A DNA stretch of 64,000 nucleotides from NCBI GenBank assembly GCA_964651435.1, contig CAZYVU010000003.1:1-64000 (forward strand). The letters run 5' to 3'. The position numbers and the translations under genes were made by a program. Every line of letters starts with the position of its first letter. Position 1 is the stretch's first letter. The notes under the pieces are model-generated. The model saw only the letters and a list, made by a program, of their open reading frames with translations, was not told where the DNA came from and made no database searches. This DNA is from CAZYVU01 sp964651435 (GTDB lineage Bacteria; Desulfobacterota; Syntrophorhabdia; Syntrophorhabdales; CAYQXL01). This document shows, piece after piece, positions 16,313 to 24,219 of this stretch.

Positions 16313-17271
16313 CAGGTCTGCACCGCTTCCTGTTCTGGCTGTACGAAGATCTCGGTGGCCTGCCTGGCTGCGGTGTAAGGGTCCATCGCGCCGTCGGCCA
16401 CGCTTTGGAGAAGGGCTTCGAGGGCGTCGCTCCGCCTGTGGCGCGCCATAAGGGACTGCCATGTTGCATCCTTAAGAAGGGCAAGCGTCAGTTTCTTCAG
16501 TTTTGCCGCCCTTGCGAAGCGGTACGACCTGTCGTTCCATGTGTAGCTTCGATGGTTGTTGATGACCCTCCGCAGGTCAGCTACCCCCTGGCCCTTCAGC
16601 GCTTCCGTTGTAAGTACGGGAATCGTCCAACCATTGCGGTCCCTGGTCTGTAAGAAAAGGGTTAGATCCTGCAGTGTCTCCCCGGCGCCGGGCCGGTCCG
16701 CCTTGTTCAGGACAACGATGTCGCCGATCTCAATGAGGCCGGCCTTCATGAGCTGGATCTCGTCGCCGTATTCCGGCGTCAGGACGGTGACGACGGTGTG
16801 ACAGACCGTTGAAATCTGCACTTCCGTCTGGCCGGCACCTACGCTTTCTATAATGATCAGGTCCTTACCGAGGGCCTCCAGGACGTAGGCGGCGGCAAGG
16901 GCCGCCTTGGCGAGGCCCCCGGGGAAACCCCTGTGGGCCATAGAGCGAATGAAGACATCCTTTGCCTCTGAGGCCTTCATCATGCGCAACCGGTCCCCCA
17001 GGAGCGCCCCGTCACCCACCGCGCTTGTCGGGTCGACGGCGATGATGCCTACCTTTCTGCCATCCCCGGCATAGGACGTCGCGAGCCGGTCGATGAGGGT
17101 GCTCTTACCCGCTCCCGGGATGCCGGTGAAGCCGACTGTATGCGCCTTACCCGTATGCGGGAAGAGGAGGGCTATGGCGCGCAGGCCGTCGGGCTGCTCA
17201 TCCTCGATCATTGAAATGAGGCGCGCAGCGCTCTTCTCGTCTCCCTCAAGTACCTTTTCCGCCAATTCCAT
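16312..17271 (-). CDS. meaB: MeaB/ArgK-family GTPase, mutase chaperone
   Basis: This 319-residue G3E GTPase protects and reloads B12-dependent acyl-CoA mutases. The Walker A is GIPGAGKSTLIDRL (near residue 51), with DPTSAVGDGALLGDR as switch region, ESVGAGQTEV as the Walker B/switch II region and NKADRPG as the guanine-specificity motif. Its place next to the mutase genes implies that it serves this mutase. Its start lies 26 nt inside the 3' end of the GntR gene and its stop shares a base with the acyl-CoA dehydrogenase start, so the three genes are tightly packed. Confidence 0.95.
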   Translation of the reverse strand: MELAEKVLEGDEKSAARLISMIEDEQPDGLRAIALLFPHTGKAHTVGFTGIPGAGKSTLIDRLATSYAGDGRKVGIIAVDPTSAVGDGALLGDRLRMMKASEAKDVFIRSMAHRGFPGGLAKAALAAAYVLEALGKDLIIIESVGAGQTEVQISTVCHTVVTVLTPEYGDEIQLMKAGLIEIGDIVVLNKADRPGAGETLQDLTLFLQTRDRNGWTIPVLTTEALKGQGVADLRRVINNHRSYTWNDRSYRFARAAKLKKLTLALLKDATWQSLMARHRRSDALEALLQSVADGAMDPYTAARQATEIFVQPEQEAVQT

Positions 17272-17953
17272 AACGCAACGTTTCCCGCTTTATCTTCTTC
17301 TTAATAAGATTCTTTCCCCGAATCACGTGTTTGCGTATGAGCTTTTCGACCTTGCCGGCCTGTCTCCCTTTCATCAGCGCGATCATCTCTTTGTGGTCCT
17401 TGAGAGAGATTTCGGCCAACCCTTCGTCCCGCATGATGATGATGCGGTATCGGTAGATGTAATCGCGGAGGTCATTGATGGTGTGGTAAAGTTTGCGGCT
17501 TTTCGCCGTCCTGTAAAGGATGTCGTGAAACTCAGTGTTGAGGCGCACGATTTCATCCATGCTGTTGCGCCTGAGGCATTCCTCCTGCTCCTCGACGATC
17601 CTTTCCAGGTCGGCAATCTCCTGGTCCGAGGCCTTCTTTGTTGCCAGATACCCCGCATAGCCCTCCAGGGCGCTGCGTATACCGAAGACCTCCTCGATAT
17701 CCTCCTCCGTTATAGTGCTGACGGCAAAGCCTCCCCGGGGCAGCTTGTAGATGAGGCCTTCTTTTTCGAGTTTCTGAATGGCCTCGCGAACGGGGGTGCG
17801 GCTCGTGCCCATTTCGATGGCCAGCCTTTCTTCGATGAGCCGCCTGTTTGGTGGGAGTGTTTCGTTGAGAATGTAGGATTTCAGACTCTTGTACACCTGT
17901 TCTCTGAGGAATCGCCCCTTCCTGATCTCCTGCCGACCCCCTTGGATATTCAT
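17246..17953 (-). CDS. GntR-family transcriptional regulator, FCD (FadR-like) type
   Basis: This 235-residue regulator has an N-terminal winged helix with the typical ERLAIEMGTSRTPVREAIQ recognition segment (near residues 42-60) and an all-helical FCD ligand domain with metal-binding-type histidines (NTEFHDILY, KDHKEM, RKHVIRG). FCD regulators usually bind TNGTATACNA-like palindromes and release DNA when a pathway acid or CoA ester binds. Two such palindromes flank the operon promoter at 19214-19284, so it probably represses its own operon. It lies 42 bp after the CoA-transferase gene, with GGAGGG ahead of its ATG. Confidence 0.94.
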   Translation of the reverse strand: MNIQGGRQEIRKGRFLREQVYKSLKSYILNETLPPNRRLIEERLAIEMGTSRTPVREAIQKLEKEGLIYKLPRGGFAVSTITEEDIEEVFGIRSALEGYAGYLATKKASDQEIADLERIVEEQEECLRRNSMDEIVRLNTEFHDILYRTAKSRKLYHTINDLRDYIYRYRIIIMRDEGLAEISLKDHKEMIALMKGRQAGKVEKLIRKHVIRGKNLIKKKIKRETLRYGIGGKGT

Positions 17954-17995
17954 GGACCCTCCGCAATCCTTCGTCTTCGATGGCGCGCTGGCGCG

Positions 17996-19195
17996 CTAAA
18001 TGACCCCTTTACCCTTTAATTGTTCGAGGTTTTCCTGGCTGTAACCAAGAACACCACCATAAATTTCCCCGTTATGTTCGCCAAAACGTGGCGGAAACTG
18101 CAGCCTTCTGTCCACAGACCTGACGTAGCTCGTCGTATAGGGGGGCGGGGCGAGATAGATGGTACGACCCGTCCTCGCGTCCGTAGAGGAGAGCATCTCC
18201 TTCTTCACGTAAGGATCTTCAATCACTTCTTCGATGGAATTGACCTTCGAGATGGGTATTGTGGCGGCCGTGAAGAGGCCAATGAGCTCGGCCGTCGTGT
18301 AGCGGACCGTACATCCTTCGATGGCCCTGTTCAAATTTTCTACATCGCCGATCCTGCCCTCGTTCCGAAGGTAGTTAGGATTGGCAAGCCCCTCAAATCC
18401 CGGAATTTTTAACATCCTCTCCCATTGGATATCGTTGCCCACGGCGATATAGGCATAGCCGTCCCTGGTTTTGTACACGCTGACAGGGGCAAAGAATTCG
18501 TGCGTATTGCCCCTTCTTGTCATCGTCTTGCCGAACGACTTTGTCTGGTTGATGGGTACCGTCAGCCACGAAACGGTGCTCTGGAACATCGATACGTCGA
18601 TGCGCGATCCCTCGCCCGTGGCCGCTTTCTTGAAAAGGGCCTTCATGATCAACCCATAGGCATGCTCGCTCGTTCCCATGTCGGGGAGGGGTACACCGAG
18701 GACGTAGGGCGGACCGTCCTTGTCTCCCGTCACCTCCATGAGGCCTCCCCGCGCCTGCAGGATAGGGTCGTATGCCGCCTCGTTGCTATCAGGACCGAAG
18801 CCCGTAAGACCGACCCAGATGATATCCTCCTTGATGGCCCGGACCGCTTCGTAGGTGATGCCAAGCTTCGGGTAGTTTCGAGGAAGCTGGTTGGTGGCAA
18901 AAATATCCACTTTGAGCTCCGTAATAAGCCTCTTGAAAAGCTCCTGTCCCTCCGGTGCGCCCAGATCCAGGGTGATCGCCTTCTTGCCCGCATTGATGGA
19001 GAGGTAGTATGTGTACATGCGATCCTCGTCCAGGCGGTTCTCTCCAACCCTTCGATTCGGGTCTCCATAAACAGGATGCTCCATCCTGACAACCTTCGCC
19101 CCGTCCAAGGCCAGACGGTAGGTAAGGTAGGGCAGAACAGTGGCCTGTTCAAGCGATAGGATTGTAACATTCTTAAAAAAGTCGTGATCTTCCAT
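17996..19195 (-). CDS. Family III CoA-transferase (CaiB/BaiF type; IaaL-like candidate)
   Basis: This 399-residue enzyme belongs to the formyl-CoA transferase/BaiF family, which uses an aspartyl-CoA intermediate. The likely catalytic aspartate is in GVPLPDMGTSEHAYGL (near residue 165). The frame extends to 19282, but the ATG at 19195 has GGGGGATCT just upstream and gives the expected N-terminus, whereas the longer start would place the protein across the promoter and operators. As first gene of the operon it would set expression of the whole pathway. In Aromatoleum, IaaL moves CoA among succinate-like acids such as phenylsuccinate, a role that would feed the B12 mutase here. Its substrate is inferred. 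Confidence 0.9.
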   Translation of the reverse strand: MEDHDFFKNVTILSLEQATVLPYLTYRLALDGAKVVRMEHPVYGDPNRRVGENRLDEDRMYTYYLSINAGKKAITLDLGAPEGQELFKRLITELKVDIFATNQLPRNYPKLGITYEAVRAIKEDIIWVGLTGFGPDSNEAAYDPILQARGGLMEVTGDKDGPPYVLGVPLPDMGTSEHAYGLIMKALFKKAATGEGSRIDVSMFQSTVSWLTVPINQTKSFGKTMTRRGNTHEFFAPVSVYKTRDGYAYIAVGNDIQWERMLKIPGFEGLANPNYLRNEGRIGDVENLNRAIEGCTVRYTTAELIGLFTAATIPISKVNSIEEVIEDPYVKKEMLSSTDARTGRTIYLAPPPYTTSYVRSVDRRLQFPPRFGEHNGEIYGGVLGYSQENLEQLKGKGVI

Positions 19196-19213
19196 GAGAT
19201 CCCCCCGGTGTAG

Positions 19214-19225
19214 TTTGTATACAAA
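19214..19225. promoter_or_regulatory. Palindromic operator 1 of the catabolic operon
   Basis: TTTGTATACAAA is a perfect 12-bp palindrome lying between the -10 box and the first gene, just downstream of the expected transcription start. It fits the TNGTATACNA consensus of FCD-type GntR regulators, and such a protein is encoded in the operon. Binding here would block the polymerase after initiation. Confidence 0.8.
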
Positions 19226-19238
19226 GACCGATGTGTCA

Positions 19239-19267
19239 ACTATAGCCTCTGGGTCAAAAATTGTCAA
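19239..19267 (-). promoter_or_regulatory. Sigma70-type promoter of the catabolic operon
   Basis: On the minus strand, TTGACA (19267-19262) and TATAGT (19244-19239) are separated by exactly 17 bp. Transcription would start near 19232, giving a leader of about 37 nt before the CoA-transferase ATG at 19195. The two palindromic operators bracket this promoter. Confidence 0.8.
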
Positions 19268-19270
19268 GGC

Positions 19271-19284
19271 TTTTGTATACAAAA
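19271..19284. promoter_or_regulatory. Palindromic operator 2 of the catabolic operon
   Basis: TTTTGTATACAAAA is a perfect 14-bp palindrome just upstream of the -35 box. Its centre is 58 bp from that of operator 1, so two regulator dimers could act together or through a small loop. It also lies upstream of the opposite trpS promoter at 19302-19330. Confidence 0.8.
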
Positions 19285-19301
19285 AGAACCGGCGTCAGTC
19301 A

Positions 19302-19330
19302 TTGATTTCAGGGCACTTTTGGTGTAGATT
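19302..19330 (+). promoter_or_regulatory. Possible trpS promoter
   Basis: TTGATT (19302-19307) and TAGATT (19325-19330) are 17 bp apart and lie 26 bp before the trpS start, which has an AGGAGG-type ribosome binding site. The match is fair rather than strong. Confidence 0.45.
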
Positions 19331-19355
19331 AGTCAAGCTCGGCCAGGAGGAAGGG

Positions 19356-20345
19356 ATGAAAAAGGTTTTCAGCGGCATACAACCGACAGGAGATATACAC
19401 CTCGGCAACTATGTGGGGGCCATCCGCAACTGGGTACGCCTTGCCGATAGTTACGATTGCATCTTTTCCGTCGTTGACTATCATGCCATAACGATCGAAT
19501 ATCCCATTTCGGAGATGGCGAGGCGCACCATCGAGACAGCGATCGTTCTGCTGGCCGCCGGCTTATCCCCGCAAAAGTGCCGCATCATGGTTCAGTCCCA
19601 CGTTCCCGAGCACACGGAGCTGGCCTGGGTCTTCAATTGCGTCACGCCTATCGGCGAGCTGGAGCGGATGACGCAGTTCAAGGATAAGGCAAAGCAGCAC
19701 AGGGCCAACATTAACATAGGCCTCATGGATTATCCTGTCCTGCAAGCGGCGGACATCCTGATTTACAAGGCGGGGTTTGTGCCCGTGGGGGAGGATCAGG
19801 TGCAGCATGTCGAGCTTGCCAGGGAGGTGGCCAGGAAGTTTAACAATCGATTCGGTGAGCTGTTTCCGGAGCCGCAGGTTATCCTCTCCGCCGCCCCTCG
19901 CATCCTGGGTGTTGACGGACAGGGCAAGATGTCGAAGAGCATGAACAACTACATCGCTCTCTTGGAAGAGAAAGAGTCCATATGGGAGAAACTCCGGACG
20001 GCCGTTACGGACGTAAACAGGGTTCGCAGGAAGGACCCCGGGGACCCTGACGTCTGCAACATTTTTACGATGCATCGCGCCTTTTCCCGCGAAGAGGAGA
20101 TGGAGGAGATAGCCAAAGGCTGCAGGACCGCGGGCATCGGCTGCATCGACTGCAAGAAAACACTCTTCGCCAACATGTACGAGGAGCTTGCGCCCGTTCG
20201 GGATCGTGCCTTTGCGCTGCAGCAGGACAGCGGGTATGTAATGGATGTGCTCCGGGAGGGCGCAAAGGCCTGTAGCGCCGTGGCCCGAAACACGATCGAT
20301 GAGGTGCGGGAAGCCCTGGGCTTTTTAGACGGCAGACGTACATGA
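19356..20345 (+). CDS. trpS: Tryptophanyl-tRNA synthetase
   Basis: This 329-residue class I synthetase charges tRNA-Trp. The HIGH-like motif occurs as PTGDIHLGNYVGA at the N-terminus and the KMSKS loop as GKMSKSMNNY near residue 195, both intact, and the length is normal for bacteria. The frame stays open upstream to 19194, but the ATG at 19356 follows AGGAGGAAGGG and matches the family start. It is transcribed away from the catabolic operon, sharing the 160-bp intergenic region. Its stop overlaps the next start as ATGA. A tryptophan-related gene beside a putative indole-acid operon is probably coincidental. Confidence 0.97.
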   Translation: MKKVFSGIQPTGDIHLGNYVGAIRNWVRLADSYDCIFSVVDYHAITIEYPISEMARRTIETAIVLLAAGLSPQKCRIMVQSHVPEHTELAWVFNCVTPIGELERMTQFKDKAKQHRANINIGLMDYPVLQAADILIYKAGFVPVGEDQVQHVELAREVARKFNNRFGELFPEPQVILSAAPRILGVDGQGKMSKSMNNYIALLEEKESIWEKLRTAVTDVNRVRRKDPGDPDVCNIFTMHRAFSREEEMEEIAKGCRTAGIGCIDCKKTLFANMYEELAPVRDRAFALQQDSGYVMDVLREGAKACSAVARNTIDEVREALGFLDGRRT

Positions 20346-20734
20346 GGCCGACAACGGGGCGGGGCAGGCAACACATGCTTCTTTCGGTGTTGCTTATCTG
20401 TCTCGCGGGGCTTCAGGTCGTCATCGATCCCTCTGTTGTCATGGCGGCAGCCGATCCCTGCCGCGAGGACATCGAGAGGTTTTGTCGGGGCAGTGGTCCA
20501 GGGCAAAAGAGCACGGCCACATGCCTGAAGGACCACGAGTTTCAGCTTTCCAAGGCCTGCAGCGAGAGACGGATGGCGCTCAAGCGGCAGAGTACGGCCT
20601 TTCGGGAGGCCTGCTCAAAGGACGTGAAGCGTTACTGCAGAGGCGTGAAGGGAGGCCGCTACCCCATCATTCAGTGCCTGAAAAGACACGAAGTTGAGCT
20701 CGGACCCATCTGTGCAGACTTTCTGCGCCAATGA
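20342..20734 (+). CDS. Secreted cysteine-rich repeat protein (GLG1/Cys-rich FGFR-type repeats)
   Basis: A 130-residue protein with a signal peptide (hydrophobic LLSVLLICLAGLQVV, cleavage after AMAAA-like VMAAA) and two repeats of the Golgi-glycoprotein cysteine-rich type: CREDIERFC followed by CLKDHEFQLSKAC, and CSKDVKRYC followed by CLKRHEVELGPIC. Such repeats are found in small periplasmic or surface proteins of unknown role. The start at 20342 overlaps the trpS stop (ATGA), suggesting coupled translation; the ATG at 20375 would give a more usual signal peptide. The cysteines probably form disulfides in the periplasm. Confidence 0.75.
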   Translation: MRPTTGRGRQHMLLSVLLICLAGLQVVIDPSVVMAAADPCREDIERFCRGSGPGQKSTATCLKDHEFQLSKACSERRMALKRQSTAFREACSKDVKRYCRGVKGGRYPIIQCLKRHEVELGPICADFLRQ

Positions 20735-20765
20735 ACGGCGCCAGGAGAAAGGCTTCGGGCCATCC

Positions 20766-20794
20766 TTGACTTTGCCTGTCCGGACCGTTAATCT
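20766..20794 (+). promoter_or_regulatory. Promoter for murI, predicting a leaderless transcript
   Basis: TTGACT (20766-20771) and TAATCT (20789-20794) are 17 bp apart. The expected start point, about 7 nt after the -10 box, falls on the murI ATG at 20801. No ribosome binding site is seen before that ATG, in keeping with a leaderless message. Confidence 0.5.
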
Positions 20795-20800
20795 GTGACC

Positions 20801-21625
20801 ATGAAAAACCTGTCCATAGGGGTCTTCGATTCCGGTGTCGGCGGCCTGACGGTGCTCAAGGAGGTGAGGGCCCTCCTTCCCGGCGAACGGATCATTTACC
20901 TCGGCGATACGGCCCGCGTACCTTACGGAAACCGGTCGCCGGCAACGGTCACCAAGTACAGTTTTGAAAACGCCCTGTTCCTGCTTACCAAGGGTATCAA
21001 GATGCTTGTCATAGCATGCAACACCTCGTCGGCCCTGTCGATGGGTTTCATCAAACGGAGGCTGCCCGTGCCCGTCGTGGGGGTGATCAACGCTGCGGCG
21101 AGGGAGGCGGCATCGAAGACCGCAAAAGGCCGTATCGGCGTTATCGGCACGAAGGGCACCATCAAGAGCGGGGCCTACGAGAGGGCAATGAACCGAATAA
21201 ACCCGGAACTGACGGTCATCACGCGGTCCTGCCCCCTCTTTGTTCCCATAGTTGAGGAGGGAATGGAGCACGACAGGATTGCCTACCTTGCCGCCCACCA
21301 GTATCTGAGCGATCTGAAGAGCGCCCGCATCGATGTGCTCGTTATGGGATGCACCCACTATCCCATGCTTGAGCCCGTCATCCAAAAGGTCATGGGAAAG
21401 CAGGTAGACGTCGTCAATACGGGGAAGGCGACGGCACGCGAGGTCAGGGCCGTTCTGGAAAGGAGAAGCCTGCTGAGAAGCGGGCGGGACGGCACGACGG
21501 AATACTACGTTACGGACGGGCCTGCGGCCTTTGCCGAGATAGGCGGTCGCATCCTTGGAGAGTCCCTGGGCCGTGTCAGATGTCTTAAGGGCGCCGGTTT
21601 CAAGGAACCCGTGCCGTTTCTATGA
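20801..21625 (+). CDS. murI: Glutamate racemase
   Basis: This 274-residue enzyme interconverts L- and D-glutamate to supply D-glutamate for peptidoglycan. The N-terminal GVFDSGVGGLTVLKE, the first catalytic cysteine in ACNTSSA (near residue 72) and the second in GCTHYPM (near residue 183) are all present. The ATG at 20801 is chosen over a GTG two codons upstream because the family starts directly before the GVFDSG strand. The stop overlaps the priA-like start by four bases (ATGA). Confidence 0.97.
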   Translation: MKNLSIGVFDSGVGGLTVLKEVRALLPGERIIYLGDTARVPYGNRSPATVTKYSFENALFLLTKGIKMLVIACNTSSALSMGFIKRRLPVPVVGVINAAAREAASKTAKGRIGVIGTKGTIKSGAYERAMNRINPELTVITRSCPLFVPIVEEGMEHDRIAYLAAHQYLSDLKSARIDVLVMGCTHYPMLEPVIQKVMGKQVDVVNTGKATAREVRAVLERRSLLRSGRDGTTEYYVTDGPAAFAEIGGRILGESLGRVRCLKGAGFKEPVPFL

Positions 21626-23583
21626 TCGTACAGGTCGCCCTGCCGATCCCTGTAACAAAGACCTTTTCTTACTTTGCACCGGATGACTGGAGCGATATTC
21701 TTGAGCCCTATCAAAGGGTCACGGTGCCCTTTCGGGGGAAATCAGCCGTCGGGTATGTTGTCGGCCTCCTTTGGGAAGATATGGAGGGGCTGAAGGAGGT
21801 GGGGGAGGTCCTTGACCCCTTTCCCCTTCTGGATGCGAACCTAGTCCGTCTTGGCCTCGAGGCCTCGGAGGAGCAGGTAACGCCCCAGGGCCTCGTGCTG
21901 AAATATATGCTCCCGCCAAAAACACGCCTGAACAGGCACCTTCTCATCGGGCAATCGTCGCGGGTCCGAAAGAGGCATGGAGAGCCTACCCTGACGGAGG
22001 GTATCCGAAGAATGGGTTGGCTGGAGACCTTTCGGCTGGTCCGCCGTGGTGATCTTCAACTTCATGACCGGTTTACCGGCCTCCCCTTTGGCGCCCTTTG
22101 CCCCCGTTCAAACGGTCGAAGGGCCTCCCGGGCGCTTCTTGTCTCCGGTGTGGAAGGGAGAATGGCGCGGTATGCAGATGAGGCCGTCACGGCCTTAGGG
22201 AGCGGCGGCAACGTCCTCATGCTCGTTCCGGACCATCACGTCGTAGGCAGGTATGTTTACAGGTACCTTGTCGGCCTTTTTCCGGGAAAGGTCTTCTGGT
22301 ACGGTTCGGCGGTGCCGTACCGGGACCGGACGGAGGCCTACTTCCGGGCCCGCCAGAACAATGGAATCATCATCCTCGGCACCATCAGTTGCGTCTTTCT
22401 CCCTGTAAAAGACCTCGCGCTCATTATGGTGGAGCGGCCGCAGGAAGAGGACTTTCGGAACGAGGAGGGTTTTCGCTTTAATGCGGTGGCCATGGCTGTG
22501 AGGCGGGCGGAGATCGAAAGTACAGGACTTCTTATCGGAACCCCGGCCCCGACGCTGGACCTCTATGGGAAGGCACTCACAGGGGCATTGGCCCTCGAAG
22601 AAACGGAGCGCCCGCCTGAGCCCGAGCACCATGCCTTAGTTGTGGAAGGGCGCCCCGAGGCACCCGACGCCCCGCTTGAAGCCCTCATGCCCGTCATAGA
22701 GTCCGTCGTCGGGTCCCTGGGGCGCCTTGCCGTATATACGGCCCGAAGAGATTACAGCGGCGCGATTAAATGCCTTGCCTGCGGCCGGCCGGCGCTCTGT
22801 CCCCGCTGTGAAGGACGCCTATCGTACCAAAAGCAGAGGGATGTCCTCACCTGCAGGCGTTGCGGCCGCTTTTTTCCCTACGAGGAATCCTGCCGCCACT
22901 GTGGAAGCGACCTTGTTACGTTCTCCGTTGCAGGTGCCGAATATCTGGAAGAACAACTGCGGAAAAGATTCAAGGGTGTGCCCGTTTTGAGAGCGACCGG
23001 AGAGACGGTGGGCACGGAACCCCTGCAAGGCATCGCAGACCTGCCCGGTCCGTTAATCGTTGTGGGTACCCAGGCGCTCGGCAAGCTCTATGGCTTTAAG
23101 GCCGACGCCCTCATATGCTTGGGATGGGAGGAGCTGTTGCGCGTCGGCGGATTCAGGGCCGAGGAAAAGGTCTTTCAGCTCTTCATGAATTTTCAGGACG
23201 CCCTGACCCCGAAGGTCCTGTACGTTGCGGCCGAAAGGAAATCTCCCTGGGACGTAGGTCGCTTCCTTAACCGTAGCGGGTTCTACGCATCGTCCCTCGA
23301 AAACAGAAAATCGGCCGGATTCCCGCCTTTCTTCCGCCTTTTCCTCCTGTCATGGACAGGCTCGAGCGAAAAGGCCGGCGAGGCAGCGCTCAAGAGGGTG
23401 GGGCGTGCCCTTGAGGATGCGGGTCGTGCCGGAGCCCTGAGCGGGCCAAGGGTTGAGAAGAAAGGCGGGGTATGGCGCTGGACGGCTATCATCACGCAGC
23501 CTGCCGGGGCGTCGGTGAGGCAGCTCCTGGCCCTTTGGGATGTGGCAGGCGTCCGCGTTGAGGCAGACCCGCCCGACCTGTAA
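21622..23583 (+). CDS. priA: PriA-like primosomal protein N' with degenerate helicase motifs
   Basis: This 653-residue protein aligns along its whole length with PriA, which reloads the replicative helicase at stalled forks. The N-terminal DNA-binding domain starts VQVALPIPVTKTFSYFAP and the eight zinc-binding cysteines are intact in four CxxC pairs (CLAC, CPRC, CRRC, CRHC; residues about 380-430). The ATPase motifs are eroded: the Walker A reads SGVEGRMAR instead of GVTGSGKT, and the DEEH box reads VERP. It is also shorter than most PriA proteins. It probably keeps a structural or loading role without helicase activity, as proposed for actinobacterial PriA. Confidence 0.85.
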   Translation: MIVQVALPIPVTKTFSYFAPDDWSDILEPYQRVTVPFRGKSAVGYVVGLLWEDMEGLKEVGEVLDPFPLLDANLVRLGLEASEEQVTPQGLVLKYMLPPKTRLNRHLLIGQSSRVRKRHGEPTLTEGIRRMGWLETFRLVRRGDLQLHDRFTGLPFGALCPRSNGRRASRALLVSGVEGRMARYADEAVTALGSGGNVLMLVPDHHVVGRYVYRYLVGLFPGKVFWYGSAVPYRDRTEAYFRARQNNGIIILGTISCVFLPVKDLALIMVERPQEEDFRNEEGFRFNAVAMAVRRAEIESTGLLIGTPAPTLDLYGKALTGALALEETERPPEPEHHALVVEGRPEAPDAPLEALMPVIESVVGSLGRLAVYTARRDYSGAIKCLACGRPALCPRCEGRLSYQKQRDVLTCRRCGRFFPYEESCRHCGSDLVTFSVAGAEYLEEQLRKRFKGVPVLRATGETVGTEPLQGIADLPGPLIVVGTQALGKLYGFKADALICLGWEELLRVGGFRAEEKVFQLFMNFQDALTPKVLYVAAERKSPWDVGRFLNRSGFYASSLENRKSAGFPPFFRLFLLSWTGSSEKAGEAALKRVGRALEDAGRAGALSGPRVEKKGGVWRWTAIITQPAGASVRQLLALWDVAGVRVEADPPDL

Positions 23584-23606
23584 CCCTGCCGTCCTTGGGC
23601 AAAAGA

Positions 23607-23633
23607 AAACGAGCGCCCAATGGGCGCTCGTTT
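23607..23633. terminator. Bidirectional intrinsic terminator
   Basis: AAACGAGCGCCCA and TGGGCGCTCGTTT form a 13-bp perfect stem around one base, with A runs on the left and T's on the right. It lies between the converging priA-like gene and the secreted proline-rich protein gene and can serve both. Confidence 0.85.
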
Positions 23634-23670
23634 CGTAGCAATCGACGGCATTATAGCCTGTAGCTTGTCG

Positions 23671-24219
23671 TTATTTCGTCCTCGGAGCGCCGGCAGGGCC
23701 CTGTCCCGGTGCGGGCTGGTCTGCTGAAGGCAGGGGCTTTCCCGGAGGGGTGGCCTTGGCCGGTCCGGGGACCTGCTGAGTATCGGGCCTCTGTGCTCCG
23801 CCGGGGCCTGCGCCCGGTGCGGGCTGGTCAGCGGGGGTGGCTTTGGGCGGCTTCGGGGCCTTTGCGAATGCGCCGGCCATGGCTTTGCCGTCTGCTTCCG
23901 TGAAGACTACGCCGACCCTGTCGCCGACCTTGACGTCTGCGCCGGCCTTGTAGCCCTTAAACTTGGCCTTGCTGATGTCAAAGGTCTTCTCGTCCTTCTT
24001 GCCCTTGACCGTTACCATCATGCCGTCAACCTTCGTCACTTCGCCGGCATACTTCGTGCCCTTTACCTTGGGCTCAGGCTTATCGGGTTTGGGGAGTGCC
24101 GAGCCGGGGACTCCGCCGGGGCCTTTGCCCGGAGGTGGCTGGTCGGCCTGAGCGAACACGCTGGAAACGAAAGCGACACTGATGACTAATGCAAAAGCAA
24201 GCATTAAAACCTTTTTCAT
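23671..24219 (-). CDS. Secreted protein with DUF5666-like domain and proline/glycine-rich repeats
   Basis: This 182-residue protein begins with a clear signal peptide (MKKVLMLAFALVISVAF, cleavage after VFA). The middle region, YAGEVTKVDGMMVTVKG to GDRVGVVFTEADGK, looks like the small beta-barrel of DUF5666-type periplasmic proteins. It is flanked by low-complexity arms built from DQPxPGxGPxGxP units, four to five in all. The ATG at 24219 is preceded by AGGAGG, so the longer frame from 24279 is rejected. The function is unknown; an envelope or surface location is likely. Confidence 0.7.
   Translation of the reverse strand: MKKVLMLAFALVISVAFVSSVFAQADQPPPGKGPGGVPGSALPKPDKPEPKVKGTKYAGEVTKVDGMMVTVKGKKDEKTFDISKAKFKGYKAGADVKVGDRVGVVFTEADGKAMAGAFAKAPKPPKATPADQPAPGAGPGGAQRPDTQQVPGPAKATPPGKPLPSADQPAPGQGPAGAPRTK

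Noticed and set aside
1336..19195. Nicotinate fermentation pathway
   Set aside because: A Mo hydroxylase and B12 mutase occur there too, but the mutase here is of the acyl-CoA type (not methyleneglutarate mutase), and ligase, CoA-transferases and acyl-CoA dehydrogenase point to CoA-ester chemistry.
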